A stretch of DNA of 64,000 nucleotides from Rosellinia necatrix (lineage: Eukaryota > Ascomycota > Sordariomycetes > Xylariales > Xylariaceae). The DNA is taken from contig JAGYVD010000001.1 in assembly GCA_021209875.1 (NCBI GenBank), forward strand, positions 7,095,522 to 7,159,521, given 5' to 3'. The notes under the pieces were generated by a model. It was not told the origin of the DNA and did no database searches. It was given only the letters and a program-made list of their open reading frames with translations. Made by a program: the position numbers and the translations under genes. Shown here one piece after another: positions 38,557 to 49,132 of the stretch. Position 1 is the stretch's first letter. Each line of letters begins with the position of its first letter.

Positions 38557-39042
38557 TTTATGTAAAATCTTTTATAAAACTATTTATTAGTATTTAATTA
38601 ATAAAAAAGTATTTTCTCATAAATAACGTTTTTTAACATTTTTATTTACGCTATATATTTTATATATTTATATGTTTAAGCTCTATAATATTTCTTTTAT
38701 ATTAATTAATTATTAAATAAAGAGTTTCAACATTATTAAAATAAATTATTTATATTTTTTTTAACTTTAAAATAAAATTTTTAACCAAGGATTTTAAAGC
38801 TGTTATTTTTTTTTGACATATATAGGTTATAATAATAATTTTAGTGTTTATTATAAAAGTTAACATGAGATTTTATTTAATAGTTTTTTGGAATATTATA
38901 GTTTGCAATAAAAATATAATATATTTATATAAAAAACATTTAATTTTTATATGGTTGATAAATAATATATTCTTTACTATTAACAAAGCTTGGGCTGCCA
39001 GATTTTTATTTTTATATATAATTTTAAAAGATTTTTAGCATA

Positions 39043-39225
39043 GTTTACTAGGCGTAGTGTTGTTTAAGTCTGTAAAAGTGTGATGTAGATTAGATGGAGG
39101 CTTCTGGTCCCTGCGGGACCAGAAGCCTTTTAGGCTAGATTACCTTATCTAAGCTACACAAATCTTATCTAGCTAGCTCCGCTAACTAGATAAAGAGCCC
39201 CCCTTTCTGACTGTGTCAATCTTAT
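39043..39225 (+). mobile_element. palindrome-rich repeat family D, copy 2 (best preserved)
   Basis: About 180 bp of normal G+C. It contains a perfect 13-bp-arm hairpin with the arms GGCTTCTGGTCCC and GGGACCAGAAGCC, then a second CTAGCTAGC-type inverted repeat and a GGGGGGCTC-complement stretch. The reverse-complement copy is at 15893-16065. Confidence 0.6.
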
Positions 39226-39964
39226 GTAATATAAATCATAAATTATTTAATTAATTATTTTTATATAGGTTAAACTTAAATTTATAAAGTATTTTCATAA
39301 TGATACAGCTATAAACGTTATATTTAGTTATAATATAATTATTATATAAAATGTGACGCTAATTCTTTTCTAATATGTTTTAACTTTTGGATTGAAATAT
39401 AGTTTATATATTTTAGCAGCTTTTTATGTAAAAGTAATATTTTTGAAATGTAAAGATTTTTAGCTAAATTTAATTAAGCTGTGATTTTTTTAATATATTA
39501 ATTATATCTTGATATAAATGTCTTATTTATATAATTATAAATTATTTTAATTTTTAAAATTAACAATATGTTTTTGTTTTTAAACGTATAAGCTTTTTAA
39601 TCCTATTAATAATTTTTGCCTAGTTTTTATTATTTTTTATATAGAACTAAAAACAGTTTTTATAAAATAAAATTAAAATTTTATAATTTAAAATATAAAA
39701 TAAATATAGTTTTTATTAAATATAATCCGCTTAAAATGTTTAAAAATATTTAAAAAGATTATATATTATAACAAAAAAGTTGTATAACTTATATAAAACT
39801 TTATTTAATAATTTGTTTTTTATATAAAACTATTTAATATTAAATATATAATAAAATGTTTATTGCTTTTGAAAATATTTAAAAGTATTAATATTATATT
39901 AAACTATTTAATTTTGAAATTAAAATATATATTAATTATCATTATAACTAAAAAAATAATTTGC

Positions 39965-40185
39965 TAAAAATATTATAGTTGATACAGCCCGATAGGGGGT
40001 GTCTAAAGGACCTACCCTAGGCTAGGCTATGCCCGCAGGGCCTAGCCGGGCCCGCCATAGATTAGATAAGGGTAGCCCACTGGCTATTTCTAGCCAGCCT
40101 TCGGCTGGCTGTCATCGCCAGTACTTCCTTCTACCTGTAATTCGCCGTTTTCACTAGATCACCATACAGGGCCCCAATATATCCT
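39965..40185. other. G+C-normal island with hairpins, no partner found
   Basis: About 220 bp of normal composition in the desert, with nested inverted repeats (CCCGCAGGG; GCCAGCC-TTC-GGCTGGC) and an ATTAGATAAGG word that also occurs in families C and D. Size and style match the other solo-LTR islands, but I found no second copy in the window. Confidence 0.4.
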
Positions 40186-43100
40186 TGTTAATAGTATATA
40201 TTAATTTAAATATATGTATTATGTATTGATTTTTTATATGAATATTTTTAATTATAGATTTTTTAAAGATTTTTCTATTAAATTCATATAAATATTTATT
40301 TAAATAATCATGATGTATTTTTATTTTTTTATTAAAACTATTAGTATAAATTGTTTTTTATAGAAGCAGTATTTTTTATATATATTTCTTTTAAAAAGTT
40401 GTTTTAAAAAATAATTTGTAAGCATTTTTATTTTATTAACTTTTTTTAATAAATTTACTTTAATATATTTGATTTTTTAACCTAGTTTTTAATCCGTTAG
40501 TTTTATATTATTATATTATAGCTATAAATATAATATATAATATTTTATATTTATAATTTTTAACATATAAATTTTTATTAATTTTAAAAAAGTATTTTTA
40601 TAAAAATATTTTCAATATAATTTTTAAAAGTTTATTTTTAATAATATATATATTGATATAATAAATATTAAATTTTTTTTTATTTTTTTATTTTGTATTT
40701 CATGTTTTATATTTAATTTTATAGTTTAATCTCTGTATATATACAAATATTTAATAAATATATTTTTATTTTGATCAACTTTTTTTTAGTTTTTTCTTAT
40801 TTGTTTAACGCGCAAAAATTAATTTTTTACTGTTTTGTTTAATAATTAACGTTTTTATTATTATAATATTTATAACGTTTTTAAAATACTATAAATAACT
40901 GTTTTTTTACATGTTATACCTTTTATATTTTTAAAGCTTTTTATTAACGCTATTTTAACTTTAAAAATTATTTTTAAAATAATAAGTTTTTGTTATTATA
41001 TTTAACAAACTAGTTTTTAGCTTAAAATCTGCTTTGCCGGCATATTTACTTTTAATTTATGCTTATTAATTTAATTAACCAGGGTATAAATCAAGATATT
41101 TCTCACATTTTTATATTTAAAAACTATTTATAATATATTTTTAATCTTTTATTTATTATTTATTTCATACTGTTATATATTTATTTAAATTAAAACCCTT
41201 TAATTTTTTGTTTACTGTTTATTTAATGTTAATAATTAGGTTTTTTTTGGAAACTAAAACAACTTTTTATTAAATTTAACATTTCTCTTGATAATTATTT
41301 TATATAATTAAAAACTTATCTACAATATAAATTAATTATTTTATATTTAATTAAAGTTTTAATATTAGATCAAATTTTAATTTTATATATTTACTGCAAT
41401 TTAACAAACAGTTCTTTTTTATTAAACATATATATTATTTATATATATATATTCTGCTTTAATTTAATTATAAGTTATTTGTTAATATCTTTATGTAAGC
41501 AAGGTTATATTATTAATAATATTATATTAAGTTATATACAAATATATAATAAAAGATATAAAACATTTAAATTTTGAAAAAGTTTTTATTATATAATTAA
41601 CCAGATGTTTAAACTATTTTCAGCTTGAGTTTTAATAAAAAGCCAGCTTTTATTAAACCGTTTATTTATTCTTTTAGGCATTTTTTTATTAATTTATTTA
41701 ATATTTTGCATAAGCTTTTTAATATAAAGTAAAAAAGTTTATAATAAAATCTGTTATTTTTAATTAAAAGTTACATTAAATTTTATTTATATAAACTAGT
41801 ATAACAATATTGCAATTATTTTTGATAATATAAACAATCAGCTGATAATATGTTTTTGTTTAATATATAAATTATGTAAGTACTAAAAAAACTAACATAG
41901 TAGTTTTATTTATTAAAGAATATATGTAAATTAAATTAATACATTTGTTTTGAATTATTACACTTTAATTTAATTTGTTATATTTTATTAAATAATTAAA
42001 TAATTGTTAATATAACTTTTAAAACTATTAAACAGCTTTTTATTTAAAGATTATTTAAATATTTCTTATATTATATTTAATATATAAAGCGTGATTAATT
42101 TTGATATTTTAACCTTTATATGTTATTATTTATAAACTATATTTTTTACATGTTCTAATTATAAATTTTAAAAAGCTTTAAAATTTATTTTTAGCATGAA
42201 GTTTTTTCAAATAGCTTATAAGCTCAAGTATATTAAAACTATTTAAATATAATTAATTTAAAAATATTTTCAAAATATTTTTATTATATTTTATTTATAT
42301 TTTATATAAAGTTCTTATTTAGATATTAAAAATTAGGGTTATGTTAAAAAAAACTAGGTTATAATATTTAATAAATTTAATCATTAAAACATCATTTTTA
42401 TATTTTTAAAATATAATAAATCATTAAAACTATAACCTTAGATTTTTTTAATTTAACCATCTTTTAAAATAATTTTTATAAAAACTTTTTCTTAAAACAA
42501 TATGAATAAATATTATCTTTATCATTAATTTTGTTTTAAAACTAAATAATATATTGTGGTTAATTTTTTTTAATTAAAATGAAAGATCTAAGTTATAATA
42601 ACTTGGCTTTTACTACTTAATATATTATTTATTCAAATATATTTTTCTAATTATTAGCAAGTTCTTTTATAAAGTTGAATTAATTGTTATAAAAATTACG
42701 ATAAAATTAAAAAAATTAATTTTTTGTTATTAAAGTTTATTATATTATTTAAACTATTAGTTTTTTTTCAGTAATTTCTTTAATTTTAACTAGCGATTTT
42801 ATTATAGAAGTTTTTATAGCAGATATAAAACTACAGCTTTTTAATTTTTTGAATTTTTATAACCTTAATTTTATTAATTATAAACTAAAGCTTATTATAA
42901 AGTTCAAAACGCTAAAAATAAATATTTCTAGCGTTATTTAAATATAAGCATTCATAATTTTTATAGCTAGCTAAATTATTTTAACATGGTTTTTAAGCTT
43001 TATTATTTATATATATTATTAAATTAGCTAAAAATTTGTTTTGTGTTTATTAGCATGTTAAACTTGCTACTATTTTTACCTTATTCCTTTTATTTTTTAG

Positions 43101-43436
43101 CGTATATTTTTAAATTATAACATGCAAAGTTTTATTACATTTTATTAAAATAACCATTTTTTTATTAGCTTATTTTTAATCAATACAATAAATTATTATT
43201 GCTTTTAATTAAGTGTTATATAATCATTTACTGCTGCAAAAAAAACTTTTGCTGCCAATATTTTATTTATATTAAAAAGTTTCAAAATTACTGCTTTTTA
43301 ATATATATATATATATATATATATTTTCATTATAGTATTATTGCAACTTAGGTTTTACAAGCTTTTATAAAATCGCTTAATACTTTTATTAAATAACAAA
43401 TTAAATAAAAACTAAAACAGGGAAAATTATATTATA

Positions 43437-43681
43437 TAAGTCACAGATGCCACGAATACCTACACACCCCTGACTAGGACCCACCTGGAAAGGTTTTTCT
43501 ACTTGTGGGCCAAGGGCCACAACATTTACGTCCAGCACGTGACCTAGCATCTGTGCACTTATAAACAAATATATACCTAATTTCTACCTAGATAGCTTTT
43601 TCTGTTTTTTATCATCTGATTAATATATATATAGGACCTTAACTAGGCGCATGGCTTTTATAAAGGACACTAATTGTGACA
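43437..43681 (+). mobile_element. LTR-like family R4, copy 2
   Basis: 245 bp, the direct partner of 16931-17174. It ends ATTGTGACA, so the palindromic ends GTCACA/TGTGAC are intact here. It retains CACGTGACCTAGCATC and the TATATAGGACCTTAACTAGG promoter-like part. Confidence 0.65.
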
Positions 43682-44564
43682 ATATAAAATAAAAATTAAG
43701 TTTTTAAACATTAAATTAAAGTTTTTAATATTTATATTAATAATAATTTTTATATATATAATATTAACAGTTTTATTAATTTATTTATAGATAATTATAT
43801 AACGTGATTAAAAATAACTTTTATTTTAAAATTAAACAAAATTCTTTTTTAAATATATAAACATTTAGTAGTAATTTTTAAATAATAAGTTTAAAAATAT
43901 TAAATATTAAATAGTTTTTATAATTAAAACTTTTATATAAAGCTTTTTATATATATATTTTTTTATATAATAGTTTTTGTGATTTCTTTAAAATATATTG
44001 TTATTAAATCTCATATTAATTACATAAAAATAAATTTACGTTATATATCAAGCTTTTATTATTAAAATTAATAAACGTTAAATTATTTATTTTGATATAA
44101 TATTTTAAATAAATATATTAACGATTTTAGTTATAAATAGTTTTCAAAAATTATTTATTTTAATTATTATAATTAAAACTATTATTACAAAAATAAAAAT
44201 AATATAATATTTATTTTAAAAGCTATAGTAAAAAGAAAATGTTTAAATCAAAAATATAAAGAATTTAATTAAAATAAATAATAATAACTATATAAAAATT
44301 TAAATAAATAATTTTATATTTTAAAATAAAATAAATTACAGCTTTTGAACAAAAACACTACTTTAATAACAAATTAAGCTCATTATTTAAATAAAATGAA
44401 TATAAATTTATAAAAGATTCATTAATTATTAAAAATATAATAATATTTTTAAAATATTTAATATAAATAATTAAACTTCTTAAAAACTTTTATTTAATAT
44501 AATAAACGCTTAATATTTATATATATTAATTATATAATAAAACAATTTTAAAAGCTATTTTTAG

Positions 44565-44690
44565 CCTGCGCGTGCAGCGCTTGCAAATACAGCATTAGAA
44601 CTATATTTTCCAAATATGCATCCTCTGTTTAAAAGATCCCTAAAATAGGGATTTCTGGCTTAACTGCCAAGCCGTTCCACACTACTATCA
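44565..44690. other. short G+C-richer island of unknown nature
   Basis: About 125 bp with normal composition and a small hairpin ATCCCTAAAATAGGGAT. It abuts the start of the truncated 3' piece of the 31-38.6 kb retroelement family. No copy was found elsewhere in the window. Confidence 0.35.
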
Positions 44691-45119
44691 CAAATATATA
44701 TTCATATATAAATAAAACTTCATAAATAAAACAAAACTTAAAAAAAAAAACTCTTTTTTAAATCAAAAAAGTTTTTATTTATAAATTTAAAATTCAAGTA
44801 TAAAAATTAAAAATAATTCATAACTAGCTTGTAATTTTGTTTAAAAAATATTAAAAAATAATAATATTAAAAACAGTTTTTATAAAAATATTAATATATA
44901 AACTAATATAATAAACTATTATAAATTTTGATTTTAAATAATTATTAAACAGTTTATAAATTAATTATTCAACTTATATTAATATAGCTAAAACTAGCTA
45001 GTTTTATAATCTTATATTTTATTAGCTATATATATATTATTTATAACTTTTATTATTTAATTAAAAATAAACTTTATGTATTATTTTAATAAATATATTT
45101 TTAAGCACAGCTTATTATA
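44690..45119 (+). mobile_element. 3' fragment plus LTR of the 7.5-kb retroelement family
   Basis: Matches 38130-38556: about 175 bp of element interior followed by a decayed LTR (44865-45119) with the same start and AGCTTATTATA end. More mutated than the other two LTRs. It lies about 250 bp before the gene island. Confidence 0.6.
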
Positions 45120-45752
45120 TAATTAAACAGATTTTTATAAATAGGTCATAACTATAGGTCTATAGGTAGGTATGGTATATATAACTAAACTTTTAAAAAA
45201 TATTTTAATTTTATAATTTATAGATATATTAATTTATTTTTAATTTTCAATTTATTATAATTTTTAATTTTTATTGAAGATTTTACAAATACTTACTATT
45301 AAATTAAAAACTGATTTAACAAGATGTTAAAATTAAAATAAAAAATAACAATATATTACATTAAAAGCTATTCTCTAAGCTTGGGTAAAAGGTGGATCGG
45401 TATCGTGGCCCACACGCACAGACCGTCTTACATCCCCTTACAGTGGCTTTCATATTGAATTTGGTTGCCCCAGTTATATGTGTCGCCCCCATAGGTGCGT
45501 TATGGTTGCCTAGGGTAGCTGCTATTCCTGAATCTCAGCATTGGTCCCCATTGGCCCTCTGAACAACAAGCTGCAGCCCCAGAAACCCTTTGGCCTATAA
45601 CACAACAGAAGAACGCGTATTTATTAGGCATCAACACATCCACACATGTCACCACGATATTCATACGATAAGGCCGCCATAGATCTAAGACGAAGGTGCC
45701 AGACATCGTACACGACCGCGATTGTACGCTCTGCTTAGTCCATTAATATCAG

Positions 45753-47321
45753 ATGGGACCCGACATAATCCAAGCCTGGGTGCAGGATGTTAATCAATAT
45801 CCAGCGAACCCGCCCATTTCAAAGGAGAATCGCAAGCGCAAACGACCCGTATTAACCGACATGGACTCAAATGTTCCTCGAAGGAGTCGCCGAAAGCAGG
45901 GCAATGCTAACAACGACAATGAGAGTATGCAAACAACTGTCGCTGGCAAGGGGAACTCAAGCCCAACAGCCATGGTTGAAGCTACAGGAGAAAATAGACG
46001 CAGCGCGGCTGAGTCGACTTCTGACCCTCAAGAAACACCACGAGCCAAGAGAACTCTAACAACACAGACGTATTACCAACTAGTCCGGAATGGTGATGGG
46101 AGTCCGACTCGGCCGAACCACACGTCCATGTCCGCAACCAGCCGGAGCACGCGGTCGACGCGTTCGAGGAGCCCAGTCAAGCGCGCCGAACACCTGCGTC
46201 AGCTACAGAAGCCCGTCAAGTTTACCCAACAGCGCACAAGTGAGCTAGCTGTTACCTTGGCCTCAGCAAGTCAGGGATCCTTTGAACTTTTCAAGCGTAT
46301 TTGTGGTAAATACAAGTCATCAAGAGGGATCCTGCCGCTTGAGATTCGAGATTTTCTGTTGCCTGAGCTTGGGCCGTACGCGAATAACGATGAAGAGTTT
46401 GAGCACATGTTTGCGAACCGCACCCTAACTACGAAATCCACCCCCGCCGACAGAATTGCGAGCGACGACGTAAGGAAGTTAACAGATCAGCGACGGCGAC
46501 AGATGTTAACAAGCATATGCAATCACGTTGAATACCAAGCAGAAGAACAAGGGGGAACAGAAATCGCCGCACAAGCGGCAAGATGGGACGGGAAAGACGA
46601 GCTGTTGCACAAACTTAATCTATTAGACGAGTTGGGAACATTGCAGAAAATAGTAACAACGACTATCCAATTTTGTATTGAGCCGAGGTCGGAAGCCGCG
46701 TGGAATGAACATATCCACGGACGCATATTGGAGCTGGGATTAGCCGACCACCCCGACGTCAGCGTTGAGAACGTTACTCGCGCCAATATCGCGCAACGGT
46801 TCCAGCTACTAGCACGACCGGAGCTGGATCTTGAACTACCGCTTGCTAGCAAGATGATCGACTATGCGCTGCTGCTAAAGCCAGACCCCGCTGACCCCCT
46901 CAGCAACCTCATTGGCGAGTTTGTAGCCAGGCTACAACCGCAAACTTTCAACCACTCTACCTACGGGCCCCTACGGACCAAGCCCAGCGGCGTCTTTATC
47001 GAGACCAAGGTCGATAGTAGGGGGTATTCCGAAGCTCGGGCGCAGCTAGGCATCTGGTTGGCCGCTTGGTATACCCGGGTGGGCGAGTTCCACAGCACGA
47101 GCAACCTGGCTGTGCCTGTAATCATCGCTAAAGGAGAGGACTGGGAGCTATGGTTTGCCCTGGACCGTCACGATTACTTCGAAGTCTGTGGCCCAATTGC
47201 TATTGGCGGCACTGCGGATCTTAGGGATATATACTTGCTTCGCTATTGCCTGAGTTGTGTAGGCGATTGGATGACCACTGATTTTCGCAGTTGGGTTGAA
47301 CTTTGTGTAAGAGCGGGATGA
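45753..47321 (+). CDS. fungal PD-(D/E)XK nuclease-like protein
   Basis: An intronless 522-residue frame. It has an N-terminal IIQAW motif, then a low-complexity region of about 130 residues (20-150) rich in Ser, Arg, Thr and Lys with basic clusters (possible nuclear signals), then a globular domain. The nuclease-like core reads WNEHIH (317-322), KMIDY (367-371), FIETKV (415-420) and EARAQLGIWLAAW (427-439). This gives the order E...D...ExK...Q of the PD-(D/E)XK fold, with D370, E417, K419 and Q431 as candidate active-site residues. This matches an uncharacterised fungal family annotated as PD-(D/E)XK nuclease-like; nuclease activity has not been shown. It sits alone with a hydrolase relic in an island between two A+T-rich deserts. 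Normal base composition and an unbroken frame suggest it is, or recently was, functional. Confidence 0.8.
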   Translation: MGPDIIQAWVQDVNQYPANPPISKENRKRKRPVLTDMDSNVPRRSRRKQGNANNDNESMQTTVAGKGNSSPTAMVEATGENRRSAAESTSDPQETPRAKRTLTTQTYYQLVRNGDGSPTRPNHTSMSATSRSTRSTRSRSPVKRAEHLRQLQKPVKFTQQRTSELAVTLASASQGSFELFKRICGKYKSSRGILPLEIRDFLLPELGPYANNDEEFEHMFANRTLTTKSTPADRIASDDVRKLTDQRRRQMLTSICNHVEYQAEEQGGTEIAAQAARWDGKDELLHKLNLLDELGTLQKIVTTTIQFCIEPRSEAAWNEHIHGRILELGLADHPDVSVENVTRANIAQRFQLLARPELDLELPLASKMIDYALLLKPDPADPLSNLIGEFVARLQPQTFNHSTYGPLRTKPSGVFIETKVDSRGYSEARAQLGIWLAAWYTRVGEFHSTSNLAVPVIIAKGEDWELWFALDRHDYFEVCGPIAIGGTADLRDIYLLRYCLSCVGDWMTTDFRSWVELCVRAG

Positions 47322-47804
47322 ATCCCTAGCTGGTTGGCATGCCGATGCAGTAAAACGGTCTGTTCAACTTAGTAGCTAAATACCTCAAATAGTCACTTAC
47401 CTACCTAGGTACCTAAATCTACTCTACCATCTTGCTGCTATCCTACGATCCATCCATGGTGAGGTGACCCCAACCCAATTGCTGATAATACCGAGATCTC
47501 CACTAACAGGTAGGTAGGTCCCTAGGCTAAGTAGGTTAGATTAAGTTAGTAAGTCCACATATACATTACATACAAGCTCAGGGTATATGGTAGATGGTAT
47601 GCACGATATAGACAACCCCGGGGCTACCTAGGCAGCTTGCGACGCCCGATATTAGATTCTGGGGCGCGCTTTGACTCTCATGGTTCATGGTCGCGCATCG
47701 TACCGAAGCATGACGGTTTATCCATGTAACCAGTATTCTATAGTGCAGAGACCCGTCTTCTATAATTCCACTCTGACTCTGCCGCAGCGCCGCCGACGAA
47801 GCGA
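47322..47804. other. intergenic region of the gene island
   Basis: Contains clustered TACCTAGGTA-like words (47398-47425 and 47508-47530), the same simple motif seen upstream near 5.3 and 11.7 kb. No gene is recognised. It is the promoter side of the hydrolase gene. Confidence 0.45.
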
Positions 47805-49132
47805 ATGGGCTACTTCAACCTCGCCTTCGCCGTCGGGGCCAAGCGGCCGACCACTCTGGCCCCGGGCCTCGTGGTCGCCGCAGCAGCGTGCATCTCCGCG
47901 GCAACGCTGATTTGGCGACACGCCCGAAGCCACAGCACCCTCCTGCATGCCCCGTCTCCGAAGAAGACCGTTGTCCCAACCCTCTCGGAACAGCAGCGTC
48001 GGTCTCTACCCTACCCCCCCGGACGCGCTCCCCGGTGGCCGCGATGTCGACACCCCGTACGGCTCAATCCGCGTCTATGAATGGGGCCCCGAGCACGGCG
48101 AGCGCATCCTCTTCGTCCATGGCATTAGCACCCCCATCGTGGCGCTCGGAGATCTCGGGCACGAGATGGCCGGCCGCGGGTACAGGGTGATGATGTTTGG
48201 TACGTAAACTGCCCCCTTTACCCCGGCACATGCCGACGACACATGCCGAAGACACATGCCGACAACACATGCCGACGACTGACGATAAACATAGACCTCT
48301 TTACCTCTTTGGCCGGGGTTATTCTGACGCGCCGCGTGGTCTCGCCTATGACACGCGCCTCTACGTGACACAGCTACTGCTCGTCCTCGCCTCGTCCGCC
48401 AGCCCCTGGGCGGCGGGCCCCGGCTTCCATCTCGTGGGCTACTCCATGGGAGGCGCGCTCAGCGTCGCCTTCGTCAGGTACTTCCCGCACCTTGTGCGCT
48501 CGCTGTGTCTCATCGCCCCTTGCGGGTTGATCCGCCGACGCCACGTGGGCTGGCGGAGCTGGCTCTACTACGATTCGGGTGTCTTGCCCGAGTGGCTCGT
48601 CACGCATCTGGTGCGGCGACGGATCCGCCCGCGCACGGGTCTCGCACGCTCGGTCGCAGAGGGTGGGCGCATGGTCAATGGGGACGCGGACGCCAATGGC
48701 GGGGCAGGGTTCGATGGTGCCGCCATTTCAAAGACCAAGCCGGAGGTGACGGTCTCATCGGTAGTCGCGTGGCAAGTCGATCATCACGAGGGCTTTGTGA
48801 TGGCCTTCCTGAGCACCATCCGCAACGCCCCCATCTACGCGCCACAGGAGGATTGGAGAGTACTCTCAAGCATCTTACAGGCGAGACGGCCCCGGGGCGG
48901 GGCTCCTGCCAACGACACGGGGCTTGGTGCCGGACTCAAACACGGAAAGATCCTCATCGTGCTGGGCAAGGACGATGGTGTGATCATCATGGCCGAGACC
49001 GTCGAAGACGTGAACGCGGTGCTAGGGCAGGATGGAGCTAAGTGTGTCGTCCTTGACGGGGGCCACGAGCTACCCATTACGTCGAGTGTAGATGTTGCAA
49101 AGTCTATCGAAACCTTTTTGCAAGAGTTATAA
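47805..49132 (+). pseudogene. alpha/beta hydrolase, apparently frameshifted
   Basis: Two exons: 47805-48199 and 48295-49132. The N-terminus carries a membrane anchor (residues about 17-37). The hydrolase core follows: oxyanion LFVHGIS, nucleophile elbow GYSMGG (Ser codon 48443-48445), acidic KDDGV (48968-48979) and GGHELP (His codon 49064-49066). Two lesions are visible. (i) The C run at 48014-48020 has seven bases where six keep the frame from SLPYPP into DALPGG; as written, the ATG frame stops near 48080. (ii) The 8-bp word ACCTCTTT is tandemly duplicated right after the acceptor (48295-48310), shifting the FGRGYSD frame for the donor GTACGT at 48200. Using GTAAAC at 48204 instead restores the frame with a few extra residues. 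The first lesion could be an assembly error in a homopolymer. Membrane-anchored hydrolases of this kind are common in moulds; the substrate is unknown. Confidence 0.7.
48227..48278 (+). repeat. 13-bp tandem repeat inside the hydrolase intron
   Basis: Four units of type CACATGCCGACGA lie between donor and branch site. The unit length is not a multiple of three. Because it lies in the intron it should not affect the protein unless splicing changes. Confidence 0.85.

Larger units (their letters stand above)
15690..45365. other. A+T-rich subtelomeric desert 1, RIP-like decayed repeats
   Basis: Nearly 30 kb in which G and C are almost absent except in short islands. The remaining C/G sits largely in AGCT and ACG/CGT words, with few CpA/TpG. 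This is the pattern expected when CpA is converted to TpA on both strands (RIP). No intact gene is present; scattered open frames (29089-29301, 35955-36170, 38844-39038) are Ile/Phe/Lys/Asn-rich products of base composition. Named repeats within it are listed separately. I see nothing further in 23-27.9, 40.2-43.4 and 45.12-45.36 kb apart from decayed sequence. Confidence 0.85.

Noticed and set aside
29089..39038. Open frames of 60-71 codons in the A+T desert (29089-29301, 35955-36170, 38844-39038)
   Set aside because: Composition is dominated by Phe, Ile, Leu, Lys and Asn with no domain, start context or conservation; expected by chance in such A+T-rich DNA.
15893..39225. Inverted family D copies at 15.9 and 39.1 kb as terminal inverted repeats of one 23-kb giant transposon
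   Set aside because: Another D pair (57.3 and 59.3 kb) is arranged in the opposite sense, and unrelated complete elements lie inside the interval; independent insertions are simpler.
42300..42460. Inverted words around TTAGGGTTAT and ATAACCTTAGA near 42.3-42.5 kb that might be interstitial telomere or a foldback
   Set aside because: Only one telomere-like unit is present and the arms are imperfect in low-complexity sequence.
47671..49077. Many overlapping frames on both strands across the hydrolase locus
   Set aside because: High G+C leaves many frames open; only the frames carrying GYSMGG, LFVHGIS and GGHELP are supported.
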